NCBI GenBank assembly: GCA_038277395.1
Contig: CM076197.1
Coordinates: 98,177,442 to 98,241,441, forward strand
Reading direction: 5' to 3'
Length of the DNA: 64,000 nucleotides
Source: Dryocosmus kuriphilus
Taxonomy: Eukaryota > Arthropoda > Insecta > Hymenoptera > Cynipidae
Shown here: in pieces, positions 1 to 12,534 of the stretch
How positions within the stretch are numbered: position 1 is the stretch's first letter
Layout: each line of letters begins with the position of its first letter
Notes under the pieces: model-generated
Seen by the model: only the letters and a program-made list of their open reading frames with translations
What the model was told of the DNA's origin: nothing
Databases searched by the model: none
Position numbers and translations under genes: made by a program

Positions 1-626
1 TAAACAGGCAATGCCTGATGACTGCTTCATCCAGTTTACATTGTAGATATTTTATTATTATATAATAAGTATCTCTTATTATCTAATTTCTTATTCTATA
101 TGTTCTATATCGTATTCTTATATCTTATTTTCTAATTTTCCTCTCTATGGACAATCTGTTTTTATAATTTTATCAGATATTTTTTTATATAATATACTCT
201 TTTACATGTTGTAAAAATTCATGAAAAGTTTGACTTTCTCTAATCTTTTTCGTCAGGTTATTAAAAACTTGTTAAAAAAAGTTGAGAAAAAACATATTAA
301 AAAAAATCTCATTAAAGAATGTACCGAAAATATTTATATCAGTCTCGCATATTCTTTTTTGGTTCTTTTTTTCGTAAACTAAAGAAACTTCCGTTGAACA
401 TTTTCACCACGTATTGCTAACGTGACAACTTATTAATAATTGTAGATTAAAACTCCAAACCTCGAGGGTCAAAGCTCTTCTTTTTTCGATCGCTTATTAA
501 TGGATTAAGCTTGAAAGTTTTTTACTGATTGTAAAAACTTTACAAAAACCCTTTTCTCCGGCCTTACGATCATGTGTAATAATCAGAAAATCATCTCCAA
601 ATAAATTTACATCTTTATTAGTCTTG
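1..626. other. AT-rich sequence without recognisable gene
   Basis: No convincing reading frame, RNA gene or repeat family was recognised. The stretch leads into the PLE remnant on its right and may be older PLE 3' sequence or unrelated DNA. Confidence 0.5.
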
Positions 627-668
627 ACTACGTATGTTTCAACCCCAATACTGTGGGTCTTCCTCAGG
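627..668 (-). ncRNA. Hammerhead-ribozyme-like motif downstream of PLE remnant (degenerate)
   Basis: Read on the minus strand, CTGAGGA (one change from the core CTGATGA) is followed by a hairpin closed by GACCC and GGGGTT, then GAAAC, a four-base loop and GTA. GAAA-C, loop, G-T-A fits a very short stem III followed by the cleavage triplet, the minimal type I architecture known from Penelope-like elements. It lies about 0.6 kb downstream of the minus-strand GIY-YIG fragment, in sense orientation. The core substitution suggests an inactive copy. No folding was computed. Confidence 0.4.
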
Positions 669-718
669 TCCAAAAAACAACTATAATGTAATGTTGAAAA
701 TTTTGTTTAAAAATGCAG

Positions 719-922
719 TTTGTAGATTAAAAATTTTTGCAAAAACTATGTTATGAAAATAGAAGCTGTCTACCTTAAGAATTATGAAGTGATCGCATGG
801 TCTATATTATTTTTCTCCAAAGAGAGTCGACATATTGGTTTTTTGATTCCTTGAAAATTGTTGAGAGACCAGATTTTCAAAAACTGTTACATTTTTAAAA
901 ACTTTTGTTATGAGTGACGGAA
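719..922. repeat. Left inverted arm of PLE remnant
   Basis: The stretch is repeated in reverse complement at 1775-1972 with scattered mismatches. The shared core runs from the words for GAAGCTGTCTACC through the AGAGAGTCGACATATTGG block to the TGAGTGACGG block. The two arms enclose the GIY-YIG fragment. Inverted terminal pieces are compatible with the pseudo-LTR structures of Penelope-like elements. Confidence 0.75.
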
Positions 923-1251
923 AATACACTTAAGTAACAATTTTTACATTTTAGGTTATGAAAAATGGCGGAAGCAAATTTTGTCACATGATACAGTGAT
1001 GACCCGCTATTGGTAACCGATAGGTGATCAGTTACGGTAACCTTTTGGTGTCAGTCATGTGATTTAAATGCGGATGATATTGGGCGTTAAAAACGTTTTA
1101 ATTTGAAATTTAAGTAAAATTGTAATTTTGTTTATTGTATGATACTGTGATAGCATTGGTTGATATTTAAAATTTCTGTTTGGAGATTAATAGAGTCTTG
1201 TTTGTATTTATTTATGAAGATTTATTCTAGAATTTTTCTTAATTTTTTGTT

Positions 1252-1745
1252 TTATTCTCTTGTTAGAATTTTTAGATTGTCAAAATTGAAGTCGAATGGA
1301 TGACCAAAATCCAAGGAATGTTGGGATAAGCCGGTATTAAAATTGCCAATTCTAACATCTCTTTTGTGTTCAGTTATTCTTGTTTTTAGTCCTCTGCCTG
1401 TCTCACCAATGTAAATTTTGTTGCAATCTAAACATTTTATTAAATATACTACATTTGATAAATTTTCAGTTTTTTCTGAATCCTTTTTATTGTTAATAAG
1501 CTTCCCTATATTATGATCGTTTTAAAATGGACGTTAATATTGAATTTTTTAAGACCATTTCTTATTCTTTCAGATAATCCTTGAATGTATGGTAACGTAA
1601 CCTTTAAAACAGTTTTATTATAGTTTTCAAACCAGTCATTCTTTTTATTAGAGCTATTACAAATTTCATAAACTCTTTCTTTGATTATGTTTTCTGTCAG
1701 TGGTAAAGGATAATTATTTTGTAATAAAGTGGTTTTAGTAAAAAT
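1252..1745 (-). pseudogene. Penelope-like element C-terminal fragment with GIY-YIG endonuclease
   Basis: The minus-strand translation gives a PLE region leading to GIY-YIG: a segment ending LPYIQGLSERIRNGLKKFNI, then VVYLIKCLDCNKIYIGETGR, then LKTRITEHKRD, and a tail with LSQHSLDFGHPF. VVY...YIG plus the following Arg and the EHKRD block are typical of the endonuclease fused to PLE reverse transcriptases, which nicks target DNA for retrotransposition. A frameshift lies between the first segment and the GIY-YIG part (near 1520-1530) and a stop follows LTRE, so this is not functional. The RT domain is absent here. It lies between the inverted arms 719-922 and 1775-1972. Confidence 0.85.
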
Positions 1746-1774
1746 TGTTAAAATTGTTAAGTGTATTGTCCGTC

Positions 1775-1972
1775 ACTCACCACAAAAGTTTTTAAAAATG
1801 TAACAGTTTGTGAAAATTTGGTCTCTCAACAATTTTCGAGGGATCAAAAAACCAATATGTCGACTCTCTTTGGAGAAAAATAATATAGACCATGCAATCA
1901 CTTCGTAATTTTAATGTAGACAGCTTCTATTTTCATAACCTAGTTTTTACAACAAATTTTAATCTACAAATA
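1775..1972. repeat. Right inverted arm of PLE remnant
   Basis: Reverse complement of 719-922. The short plus-strand open frame beginning at 1892 lies inside this arm and is not considered a gene. Confidence 0.75.
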
Positions 1973-2885
1973 TTTTCAAAGGCTTTCTTTCCAAAAGATA
2001 TCATTTTCTATACCTTGAAACCCAATTCGAATTATAATTATCGTTATTTTAACGTTTTAAACATTTTTAATATCAGAAATTTAAAAATAAAATAAGACTT
2101 CTCTCACGTGATTACATACGCCTTTAGCCTAAGTCACCCACTCGTTTGAGAACAAAATCCATGAGGCGGCGCTGTGTGCGTCCCGCGAAAGATACTTGAG
2201 AGCTCTATAATTATGGCATAAAATCACTTATTGTTATTCTAGAAATTCAGTCAACAGGGAAAATAATTAATCATCTGAGATCTTGCATTTGATCATAAAT
2301 GAGTTGGGATTTAGATTGAAGATCAAGGCGATAGCCGGAAGGTAGTGTCGCGTTAGAGTTGGTTCAGAGAGCTCTTCTAGCTCTTCAGCTCTTGAGTCCC
2401 TCGTGCCCCTTATTCCTCGCCAATTCGCAACAAATTGTAATTTCTAGAAACAAATTGAATATAAACGACGACGTAATTCGAATGCCTGCTGCAGAGGCAC
2501 CAACATAATAATGATGACGGGTAATGAGAGCGAGGGAGACAGGAAGGAGAGAAAACCGTCGGCAGGCAGTAGTACTGTAGCAAGGACGTAGCCATGCGCA
2601 AAACAGCAATCTTTCGAGGTAATCTCTTTAATAAATGTAGCATATGTTTTCTCGTTTCGAATTGCGTCTGCGTAATGGCCTCCCGTCATACCGCCTCCCT
2701 TGTTTCTCATCCTTTTCAGCCCAATGGATATCCTCGCTGAAAAGACTTTTCCACATGTTTCCAGAAAATGCACCACTTTTCTCTTGACTCGAAAAAATCT
2801 TCAAAATTGGCCGCTTCATTCTCCAACAACTTTCAAGGACTTTGAAAAATGATTCAGACAGTACGATTATTTTCGAAAAGACGGG
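1973..2885. other. Unclassified stretch, partly less AT-rich; insertion target of the foldback-like element
   Basis: From about 2150 the base composition becomes more balanced than in the surrounding DNA, for example GGCGGCGCTGTGTGCG near 2164. Overlapping minus-strand frames up to 110 codons (2385-2924) show no family motif I recognise and overlap each other in different frames, so I do not call them genes. This may be host unique sequence, for example non-coding exon or intron, or an unknown element. The foldback-like element interrupts it at about 2893. Confidence 0.4.
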
Positions 2886-2892
2886 GCGGCAC
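2886..2892. repeat. Candidate left target-site duplication (gcggcac)
   Basis: The heptamer gcggcac occurs just outside the left terminus and again at 14360-14366 directly outside the right terminus in the same orientation. On the left, three extra bases (aca) separate it from the ACAGTGGGA terminal word; on the right it abuts the reverse complement of that word. Confidence 0.5.
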
Positions 2893-2895
2893 ACA

Positions 2896-3660
2896 ACAGT
2901 GGGATTATGCCTTCGTTCGTTCAAAACAGTCTAGAGCCTTCAATTTTGGTCCAATTTAAAATCATTTTTTTTTAAATTTTTTACTCAACAATATTTTCGC
3001 TATTATAAATACTTATCTAAACATTATAGCATCTGAAATCAATGCATGGGGATTAACAGAATAAAAATAATTTGCTAATTGACCCATTTAATAGTCGTAA
3101 ACAAATTTGATAAATAAATTGGAAAATGGTCTTATTATAGTTAACAAGATCTTCTGTTGCTAAAACTGCTTTGTATTAATATAGGAATGATATTTAATCA
3201 CAAAAATAAGTTTTGTCTGTTTCAGTTTTTATTTTTATTTCATCGCCGGATTTGCTACAGAAATTCCTAAAAATATTATATATTTGATAATCTTTAATAA
3301 AATATAATATTTAGAATTTTTATAAACAAATTTGGTGGAAACATTTGCGTTCATTCTGTACAAATTAACCAGCACGGAGACAACTGACAGTGAAGAATTT
3401 TAAAAATACACTATAGAGACCGCACAACTGTACGTACCTTTAAACCCGTGATTTTACCTAACGGTAGGAAACATTTCTTCTTACCAATTGGACAGTTTTC
3501 CAAAGAAGCAAGTAAAACTCGGGATAAAGACTACAGGAATATTCCAAAGTTCAAATCACGAAAGTTCTCTTGAGCTGCTACTAACACAGCTGTAGCACAC
3601 GAACTGCTAGTAAGTTCAGATCCCTCTATCGGTACGACCCTAAAAGCTATAGATATGGAT
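2896..3660. repeat. Left outer arm of the foldback-like element
   Basis: Starts with ACAGTGGGA and matches the right arm in reverse complement over most of 2896-3345. From 3345 to 3660 the match is weaker but resumes at the GCTATAGATATGG word just before the array begins. Confidence 0.65.
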
Positions 3661-4423
3661 TTGAGATTTCCACCAAAAATTCCAACAAAACTAAGAGTCT
3701 GATCAAAAAACCGAAGACACCGTTGTATTCGCCTCCAAAATGCCTAGGAGGTACTTTTTGTTTTTCTTCTACAACAATTGTTTAAATAATTGCAGCGTTT
3801 TTTAATGTTCCACCAAAAATTCCGGGCAATCTAAGAATCCGATCCAAAAACCGAAAACACCATTTGATTGAACTCCGAAATAGCCAAGATGAACTTGTTT
3901 TAAAACAATTTTTTAAACAAATAAATGGTTAATGACACTTGTTGTAACTTTGTACAACAATTTATACACTAATGCAAACTTTCGATGCTATATCATACTC
4001 GGTGGGCAAAAAGGTTTCTGTTCCGAAGTTGCAAAGTGACAAAAACGTATTGATAACAATCTTATCATGTCCTCTAAGCAACGACACATTCATATATGAG
4101 GCCAGATATGGATTTGAGATTTCCACCAAAAATTCCAGCAAAACTAAGAGTCCGATCAAAAAACCGAAAACACCGTGGTATTCGTCTCCAAAATGTCCAG
4201 GAATGGACTTTTTTGTTTTTCTACAACAATTTCTTAAACAGTTGCAGCGTTTTTTAATGATCCACCAAAAATTCCGGGCAAACTAAGAGTCCGATCGAAA
4301 AACCGAAAACACCATTGGATTCAACTCCTAAATACACAAAATGAACTTTTTTTAAAATAATTTTTTAAACAAATAAATGGTTAATGACAATTTTTGTAAT
4401 TTTGTACAACAATTTATACACTA

Positions 4424-7400
4424 ATGCAAACTTTCGATGCTATATCATACTCGGTGGGCAAAAAAGTTTCTGTTCCGAAGTTGCAAAGTGACAGAAACAT
4501 ATTGATAACAATCTTATCATGTCCTCTAAGCGACGACACACCGATATATGAGGCCAAATATGGATCTAAGATTTCCACCAAAAATTCCAGCAAAACTAAG
4601 AGCCCGATCAAAAAACCGAAAACACATTCGGATTCGTCTCCAAAATGCCCAGGATAAACTTTTTGTTCTCCTTTTACAACAATTGTTTAAACAATTGCAG
4701 CGTTTTTTTTTAATGTTCCACCAAAAAAAATTCCAGCAAAACTGAAAGTTCGATCAAAAAACCGAAAAAACCGTGGTATTCGTCTCCAAAATGCCCAGGA
4801 ATGGACTTTCTTGTTTTTCTACAACAATTTCTTAAACAGTTGCAGCGTTTTTTAATGATCCACCAAAAAATTCCGGGCAAACTAAGAGTCCGATCGAAAA
4901 ACCGAAAACACCATTGGATTCAACTCCGAAATACCCAAGATGAACCTTTTTAAAACAATTTTTTAAACAAATAAATGGTTAGTGACAATTTTTGTAATTT
5001 TGTACAACAATTTATACACTAATGCAAACTTTCGATGCTATATCATACTCGGTGGGCAAAAAAGTTTCTGTTCCGAAGTTGCAAAGTGACAGAAACATAT
5101 TGATAACAATCTTATCATGTCCTCTAAGCGACGACACACCGATATATGAGGCCAAATATGGATCTAAGATTTCCACCAAAAATTCCAGCAAAACTAAGAG
5201 CCCGATCAAAAAAACCGAAAACACCGTCGGATTCGTCTCCAAAATGCCCAGGATAAACTTTTTGTTCTCCTTTTACAACAATTGTTTAAACAATTGCAGC
5301 GTTTTTTAATGTTCCACCAAAAATTCCAGCAAAACTGAAAGTCCGATCAAAAAACCGAAAACACCGTGGTATTCGTCTCCAAAATGCCCAGGAATGGACT
5401 TTTTTGTTTTTCTACAACAATTTCTTAAACAGTTGCAGCGTTTTTTAATGATCCACCAAAACTTCCGGGCAAACTAAGAGTCCGATCGAAAAACCGAAAA
5501 CACCATTGGATTCAACTCCGAAATACCCAAGATGAACCTTTTTAAAACAATTTTTTAAACAAATAAATGGTTAGTGACAATTTTTGTAATTTTGTACAAC
5601 AATTTATACACTAATGCAAACTTTCGATGCTATATCATACTCGGTGGGCAAAAAAGTTTCTGTTCCGAAGTTGCAAAGTGACAGAAACATATTGATAAAC
5701 AATCTTATCATGTCCTCTAAGCGACGACACACCGATATATGAGGCCAAATATGGATCTAAGATTTCCACCAAAAATTCCAGCAAAACTAAGAGCCCGATC
5801 AAAAAACCGAAAACACATTCGGATTCGTCTCCAAAATGCCCAGGATAAACTTTTTGTTCTCCTTTTACAACAATTGTTTAAACAATTGCAGCGTTTTTTA
5901 ATGTTCCACCAAAAAATTCCAGCAAAACTGAAAGTTCGATCAAAAAACCGAAAAAACCGTGGTATTCGTCTCCAAAATGCCCAGGAATGGACTTTCTTGT
6001 TTTTCTACAACAATTTCTTAAACAGTTGCAGCGTTTTTTAATGATCCACCAAAAATTCCGGGCAAACTAAGAGTCCGATCGAAAAAAACCGAAAACACCA
6101 TTGGATTCAACTCCGAAATACCCAAGATGAACCTTTTTAAAACAATTTTTTAAACAAATAAATGGTTAGTGACAATTTTTGTAATTTTGTACAACAATTT
6201 ATACACTAATGCAAACTTTCGATGCTATATCATACTCGGTGGGCAAAAAAGTTTCTGTTCCGAAGTTGCAAAGTGACAGAAACATATTGATAACAATCTT
6301 ATCATGTCCTCTAAGCGACGACACACCGATATATGAGGCCAAATATGGATCTAAGATTTCCACCAAAAATTCCAGCAAAACTAAGAGCCCGATCAAAAAA
6401 CCGAAAACACCGTCGGATTCGTCTCCAAAATGCCCAGGATAAACTTTTTGTTCTCCTTTTACAACAATTGTTTAAACAATTGCAGCGTTTTTTAATGTTC
6501 CACCAAAAATTCCAGCAAAACTGAAAGTCCGATCAAAAAAACGAAAACACCGTGGTATTCGTCTCCAAAATGCCCAGGAATGGACTTTTTTGTTTTTCTA
6601 CAACAATTTCTTAAACAGTTGCAGCGTTTTTTAATGATCCACCAAAACTTCCGGGCAAACTAAGAGTCCGATCGAAAAACCGAAAACACCATTGGATTCA
6701 ACTCCGAAATACCCAAGATGAACCTTTTTAAAACAATTTTTTAAACAAATAAATGGTTAGTGACAATTTTTGTAATTTTGTACAACAATTTATACACTAA
6801 TGCAAACTTTCGATGCTATATCATACTCGGTGGGCAAAAAAGTTTCTGTTCTGAAGTTGCAAAGTGACAGAAACATATTGATAACAATCTTATCATGTCC
6901 TCTAAGCGACGACACACCGATATATGAGGCCAAATATGGATCTAAGATTTCCACCAAAAATTCCAGCAAAACTAAGAGCCCGATCAAAAAACCGAAAACA
7001 CCGTCGGATTCGTCTCCAAAATGCCCAGGATAAACTTTTTGTTCTCCTTTTACAACAATTGTTTAAACAATTGCAGCGTTTTTTAATGTTCCACCAAAAA
7101 TTCCAGCAAAACTGAAAGTCCGATCAAAAAACCGAAAACACCGTGGTATTCGTCTCCAAAATGCCCAGGAATGGACTTTTTTGTTTTTCTACAACAATTT
7201 CTTAAACAGTTGCAGCGTTTTTTAATGATCCACCAAAACTTCCGGGCAAACTAAGAGTCCGATCGAAAAACCGAAAACACCATTGGATTCAACTCCGAAA
7301 TACCCAAGATGAACCTTTTTAAAACAATTTTTTAAACAAATAAATGGTTAGTGACAATTTTTGTAATTTTGTACAACAATTTATACACTAATGCAAACTT

Positions 7401-9762
7401 TCGATGCTATATCATACTCGGTGGGCAAAAAAGTTTCTGTTCCGAAGTTGCAAAGTGACAGAAACATATTGATAACAATCTTATCATGTCCTCTAAGCGA
7501 CGACACACCGATATATGAGGCCAAATATGGATCTAAGATTTCCACCAAAAATTCCAGCAAAACTAAGAGCCCGATCAAAAAACCGAAAACACATTCGGAT
7601 TCGTCTCCAAAATGCCCAGGATAAACTTTTTGTTCTCCTTTTACAACAATTGTTTAAACAATTGCAGCGTTTTTTTAATGTTCCACCAAAAATTCCAGCA
7701 AAACTGAAAGTCCGATCAAAAAACCGAAAACACCGTGGTATTCGTCTCCAAAATGCCCAGGAATGGACTTTTTTGTTTTTCTACAACAATTTCTTAAACA
7801 GTTGCAGCGTTTTTTAATGATCCACCAAAACTTCCGGGCAAACTAAGAGTCCGATCGAAAAACCGAAAACACCATTGGATTCAACTCCGAAATACCCAAG
7901 ATGAACCTTTTTAAAACAATTTTTTAAACAAATAAATGGTTAGTGACAATTTTTGTAATTTTGTACAACAATTTATACACTAATGCAAACTTTCGATGCT
8001 ATATCATACTCGGTGGGCAAAAAAGTTTCTGTTCCGAAGTTGCAAAGTGACAGAAACATATTGATAACAATCTTATCATGTCCTCTAAGCGACGACACAC
8101 CGATATATGAGGCCAAATATGGATCTAAGATTTCCACCAAAAATTCCAGCAAAACTAAGAGCCCGATCAAAAAAACCGAAAACACCGTCGGATTCGTCTT
8201 CAAAATGCCCAGGATAAACTTTTTGTTCTCCTTTTACAACAATTGTTTAAACAATTGCAGCGTTTTTTAATGTTCCACCAAAAATTCCAGCAAAACTGAA
8301 AGTCCGATCAAAAAACCGAAAACACCGTGGTATTCGTCTCCAAAATGGCCAGGAATGGACTTTTTTGTTTTTCTACAACAATTTCTTAAACAGTTGCAGC
8401 GTTTTTTTAATGATCCACCAAAACTTCCGGGCAAACTAAGAGTCCGATCGAAAAACCGAAAACACCATTGGATTCAACTCCGAAATACCCAAGATGAACC
8501 TTTTTAAAACAATTTTTTAAACAAATAAATGGTTAGTGACAATTTTTGTAATTTTGTACAACAATTTATACACTAATGCAAACTTTCGATGCTATATCAT
8601 ACTCGGTGGGCAAAAAAGTTTCTGTTCCGAAGTTGCAAAGTGACAGAAACATATTGATAACAATCTTATCATGTCCTCTAAGCGACGACACACCGATATA
8701 TGAGGCCAAATATGGATCTAAGATTTCCACCAAAAATTCCAGCAAAACTAAGAGCCCGATCAAAAAACCGAAAACACATTCGGATTCGTCTCCAAAATGC
8801 CCAGGATAAACTTTTTGTTCTCCTTTTACAACAATTGTTTAAACAATTGCAGCGTTTTTTAATGTTCCACCAAAAATTCCAGCAAAACTGAAAGTCCGAT
8901 CAAAAAACCGAAAACACCGTGGTATTCGTCTCCAAAATGCCCAGGAATGGACTTTTTTGTTTTTCTACAACAATTTCTTAAACAGTTGCAGCGTTTTTTA
9001 ATGATCCACCAAAACTTCCGGGCAAACTAAGAGTCCGATCGAAAAAAACGAAAACACCATTGGATTCAACTCTCCGAAATACCCAAGATGAACCTTTTTA
9101 AAACAATTTTTTAAACAAATAAATGGTTAGTGACAATTTTTGTAATTTTGTACAACAATTTATACACTAATGCAAACTTTCGATGCTATATCATACTCGG
9201 TGGGCAAAAAAGTTTCTGTTCCGAAGTTGCAAAGTGACAGAAACATATTGATAACAATCTTATCATGTCCTCTAAGCGACGACACACCGATATATGAGGC
9301 CAAATATGGATCTAAGATTTCCACCAAAAATTCCAGCAAAACTAAGAGCCCGATCAAAAAACCGAAAACACCGTCGGATTCGTCTTCAAAATGCCAGGAT
9401 AAAAACTTTTTGTTTCTCCTTTTACAACAATTGTTTAAACAATTGCAGCGTTTTTTAATGTTCCACCAAAAATTCCAGCAAAACTGAAAGTCCGATCAAA
9501 AAACCGAAAACACCGTGGTATTCGTCTCCAAAATGGCCAGGAATGGACTTTTTTGTTTTTCTACAACAATTTCTTAAGCAGTTGCAGCGTTTTTTAATGA
9601 TCCACCAAAAATTCCGGGCAAACTAAGAGTTCGATCGAAAAACCGAAAACACCATTGGATTCAACTCCGAAATACCCAAGATGAACCTTTTTAAAACAAT
9701 TTTTTAAACAAATAAATGGTTAGTGACAATTTTTGTAATTTTGTACAACAATTTATACACTA
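4424..9762 (+). repeat. Subfamily 1 of the ~592-bp units (9 copies)
   Basis: These copies share the variants AGAAACATATTG and ATGGATCTAAG and are nearly identical to one another, differing mainly in runs of A or T and in CACCGTCGG versus CACATTCGG. High identity among neighbours indicates recent local amplification. Confidence 0.8.
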
Positions 9763-12154
9763 ATGCAAACTTTCGATGCTATATCATACTCGGTGGGCAA
9801 AAAGGTTTCTGTTCCGAAGTTGCAAAGTGACAAAAACGTATTGATAACAATCTTATCATGTCCTCTAAGCGACGACACACCAATATATGAGGCCAGATAT
9901 GAATTTGAGATTTCCACCAATAATTCCAGCAAAACTAAGAGTCCGATCGAAAAACCGAAACCACCATTGGATTTGTCTCCAAAATGCCCAGGAAAGACTT
10001 TTTGTTCTCCTTTAACAGCAATTATTTAAACAATTGCAGCGTTTTTTAATGTTCCACCAAAAATTCCAACAAAACTGAAAGTCCGATCAAAAAACCGAAA
10101 ACACCGTGGTATTCGTCTCCAAAATGCCCAGGAATGGACTTTTTTGTTTTTCTACAACAATTTCTTAAACAGTTGCAGCGTTTTTTAATGATCCACCAAA
10201 AATTCCGGGCAAACTAAGAGTCCGATCGAAAAAACCGAAAAAAACACCATTGGATTCAACTCCGAAATACCCAAGATGAACTTTTTTTAAAACAATTTTT
10301 TTATACAAATAAATGGTTAATAACAATTTTTGTAATTTTGTACAACAATTTATACACTAATGCAAACTTTCGATGCTATATCATACTCGGTGGGCAAAAA
10401 GGTTTCTGTTCCGAAGTTGCAAAGTGACAAAAACGTATTGATAACAATCTTATCATGTCCTCTAAGCGACGACACACCAATATATGAGGCCAGATATGAA
10501 TTTGAGATTTCCACCAATAATTCCAGCAAAACTAAGAGTCCGATCGAAAAAAACCGAAACCACCATTGGATTTGTCTCCAAAATGCCCAGGAAAGACTTT
10601 TTGTTCTCCTTTAACAGCAATTATTTAAACAATTGCAGCGTTTTTTAATGTTCCACCAAAAATTCCAACAAAACTGAAAGTCCGATCAAAAAACCGAAAA
10701 CACCGTGGTATTCGTCTCCAAAATGCCCAGGAATGGACTTTTTTGTTTTTCTACAACAATTTCTTAAACAGTTGCAGCGTTTTTTAATGATCCACCAAAA
10801 ATTCCGGGCAAACTAAGAGTCCGATCGAAAAAACCGAAAACACCATTGGATTCAACTCCGAAATACCCAAGATGAACTTTTTTTAAAACAATTTTTTATA
10901 CAAATAAATGGTTAATAACAATTTTTGTAATTTTGTACAACAATTTATACACAACAACAATTTATACACTAATGCAAACTTTCGATGCTATATCATACTC
11001 GGTGGGCAAAAAGGTTTCTGTTCCGAAGTTGCAAAGTGACAAAAACGTATTGATAACAATCTTATCATGTCCTCTAAGCGACGACACACCAATATATGAG
11101 GCCAGATATGAATTTGAGATTTCCACCAATAATTCCAGCAAAACTAAGAGTCCGATCGAAAAACCGAAACCACCATTGGATTTGTCTCCAAAATGCCCAG
11201 GAAAGACTTTTTGTTCTCCTTTAACAGCAATTATTTAAACAATTGCAGCGTTTTTTAATGTTCCACCAAAAATTCCAACAAAACTGAAAGTCCGATCAAA
11301 AAACCGAAAACACCGTGGTATTCGTCTCCAAAATGCCCAGGAATGGACTTTTTTGTTTTTCTACAACAATTTCTTAAACAGTTGCAGCGTTTTTTAATGA
11401 TCCACCAAAAATTCCGGGCAAACTAAGAGTCCGATCGAAAAACCGAAAACACCATTGGATTCAACTCCGAAATACCCAAGATGAACTTTTTTTAAAACAA
11501 TTTTTTATACAAATAAATGGTTAATAACAATTTTTGTAATTTTGTACAACAATTTATACACTAATGCAAACTTTCGATGCTATATCATACTCGGTGGGCA
11601 AAAAGGTTTCTGTTCCGAAGTTGCAAAGTGACAAAAACGTATTGATAACAATCTTATCATGTCCTCTAAGCGACGACACACCAATATATGAGGCCAGATA
11701 TGAATTTGAGATTTCCACCAATAATTCCAGCAAAACTAAGAGTCCGATCGAAAAACCGAAACCACCATTGGATTTGTCTCCAAAATGCCCAGGAAAGACT
11801 TTTTGTTCTCCTTTAACAGCAATTATTTAAACAATTGCAGCATTTTTTAATGTTCCACCAAAAATTCCAACAAAACTGAAAGTCCGATCAAAAAACCGAA
11901 AACACCGTGGTATTCGTCTCCAAAATGCCCAGGAAGGACTTTTTTGTTTTTCTACAACAATTTCTTAAACAGTTGCAGCGTTTTTTAATGATCCACCAAA
12001 AATTCCGGGCAAACTAAGAGTCCGATCGAAAAACCGAAAACACCATTGGATTCAACTCCGAAATACCCAAGATGAACTTTTTTTAAAACAATTTTTTATA
12101 CAAATAAATGGTTAATAACAATTTTTGTAATTTTGTACAACAATTTATACACTA
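9763..12154 (+). repeat. Subfamily 2 of the ~592-bp units (4 copies)
   Basis: These four units share AAAAACGTATTG, ATGAATTTGAG and CACCAATAATTCC, and the first subrepeat has CCACCATTGGATTTG. The abrupt switch at 9763 indicates a second amplification from a different founder unit. The last unit (12155 onward) is intermediate and truncated at the poly-C run. Confidence 0.8.
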
Positions 12155-12512
12155 ATGCAAACTTTCGATGCTATATCATACTCGGTGGGCAAAAAGGTTT
12201 CTGTTCCGAAGTTGCAAAGTGACAAAAACGTATTGATAACAATCTTATCATGTCCTCTAAGCAACGACACACCGATATATGAGGCCAGATATGGATTTGA
12301 GATTTCCACCAATAATTCCAGCAAAACTAAGAGTCCGATCGAAAAAAACCGAAACCACCATTGGATTTGTCTCCAAAATGCCCAGGATGGACTTTTTTTA
12401 CAACAATTTTTTAAACAATTGCAGCGTTTCTTAGAGTTCCACCAAAAACTTCCGGTCAAACTAAGAGTCCGATCGAAAAACCGAACACACCATTGGATTC
12501 AACTCCGAAATG

Positions 12513-12534
12513 CCCCCCCCCCCCCCCCCCCCCC
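12513..12534. repeat. 22-base C homopolymer at the array edge
   Basis: An uninterrupted run of 22 C residues replaces the CCCAAGATGAAC part expected in the third subrepeat and marks the end of the plus-oriented array. Its exact length is liable to sequencing error. Confidence 0.85.

Larger units (their letters stand above)
3660..12512 (+). repeat. Higher-order tandem array of ~592-bp units (about 15 copies)
   Basis: Units can be phased on the ATGCAAACTTTCGATGC word: starts at 3972, 4424, 5022, 5614, 6209, 6800, 7391, 7983, 8576, 9170, 9763, 10360, 10972, 11564 and 12155, with spacing mostly 591-598 bp. The first spacing is only 452 bp because that unit has two rather than three internal subrepeats. 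The unit starting at 10360 is 612 bp because of a small duplication of the ACAACAATTTATACAC word near 10937-10968. Within a full unit, CCACCAAAAATTCC starts recur every ~139-140 bp (for example 6360, 6500, 6639), followed by a ~173-bp segment not shared by the subrepeats. Open frames of 65-105 codons recur on both strands, but they are broken by homopolymer indels in many copies and I do not regard them as genes. Confidence 0.95.

Noticed and set aside
3962..12459. Recurring 65-105-codon open frames on both strands of the 592-bp units
   Set aside because: Openings on both strands at once, frequent breaks from A/T-run indels and no known domain indicate shadows of a satellite rather than genes.
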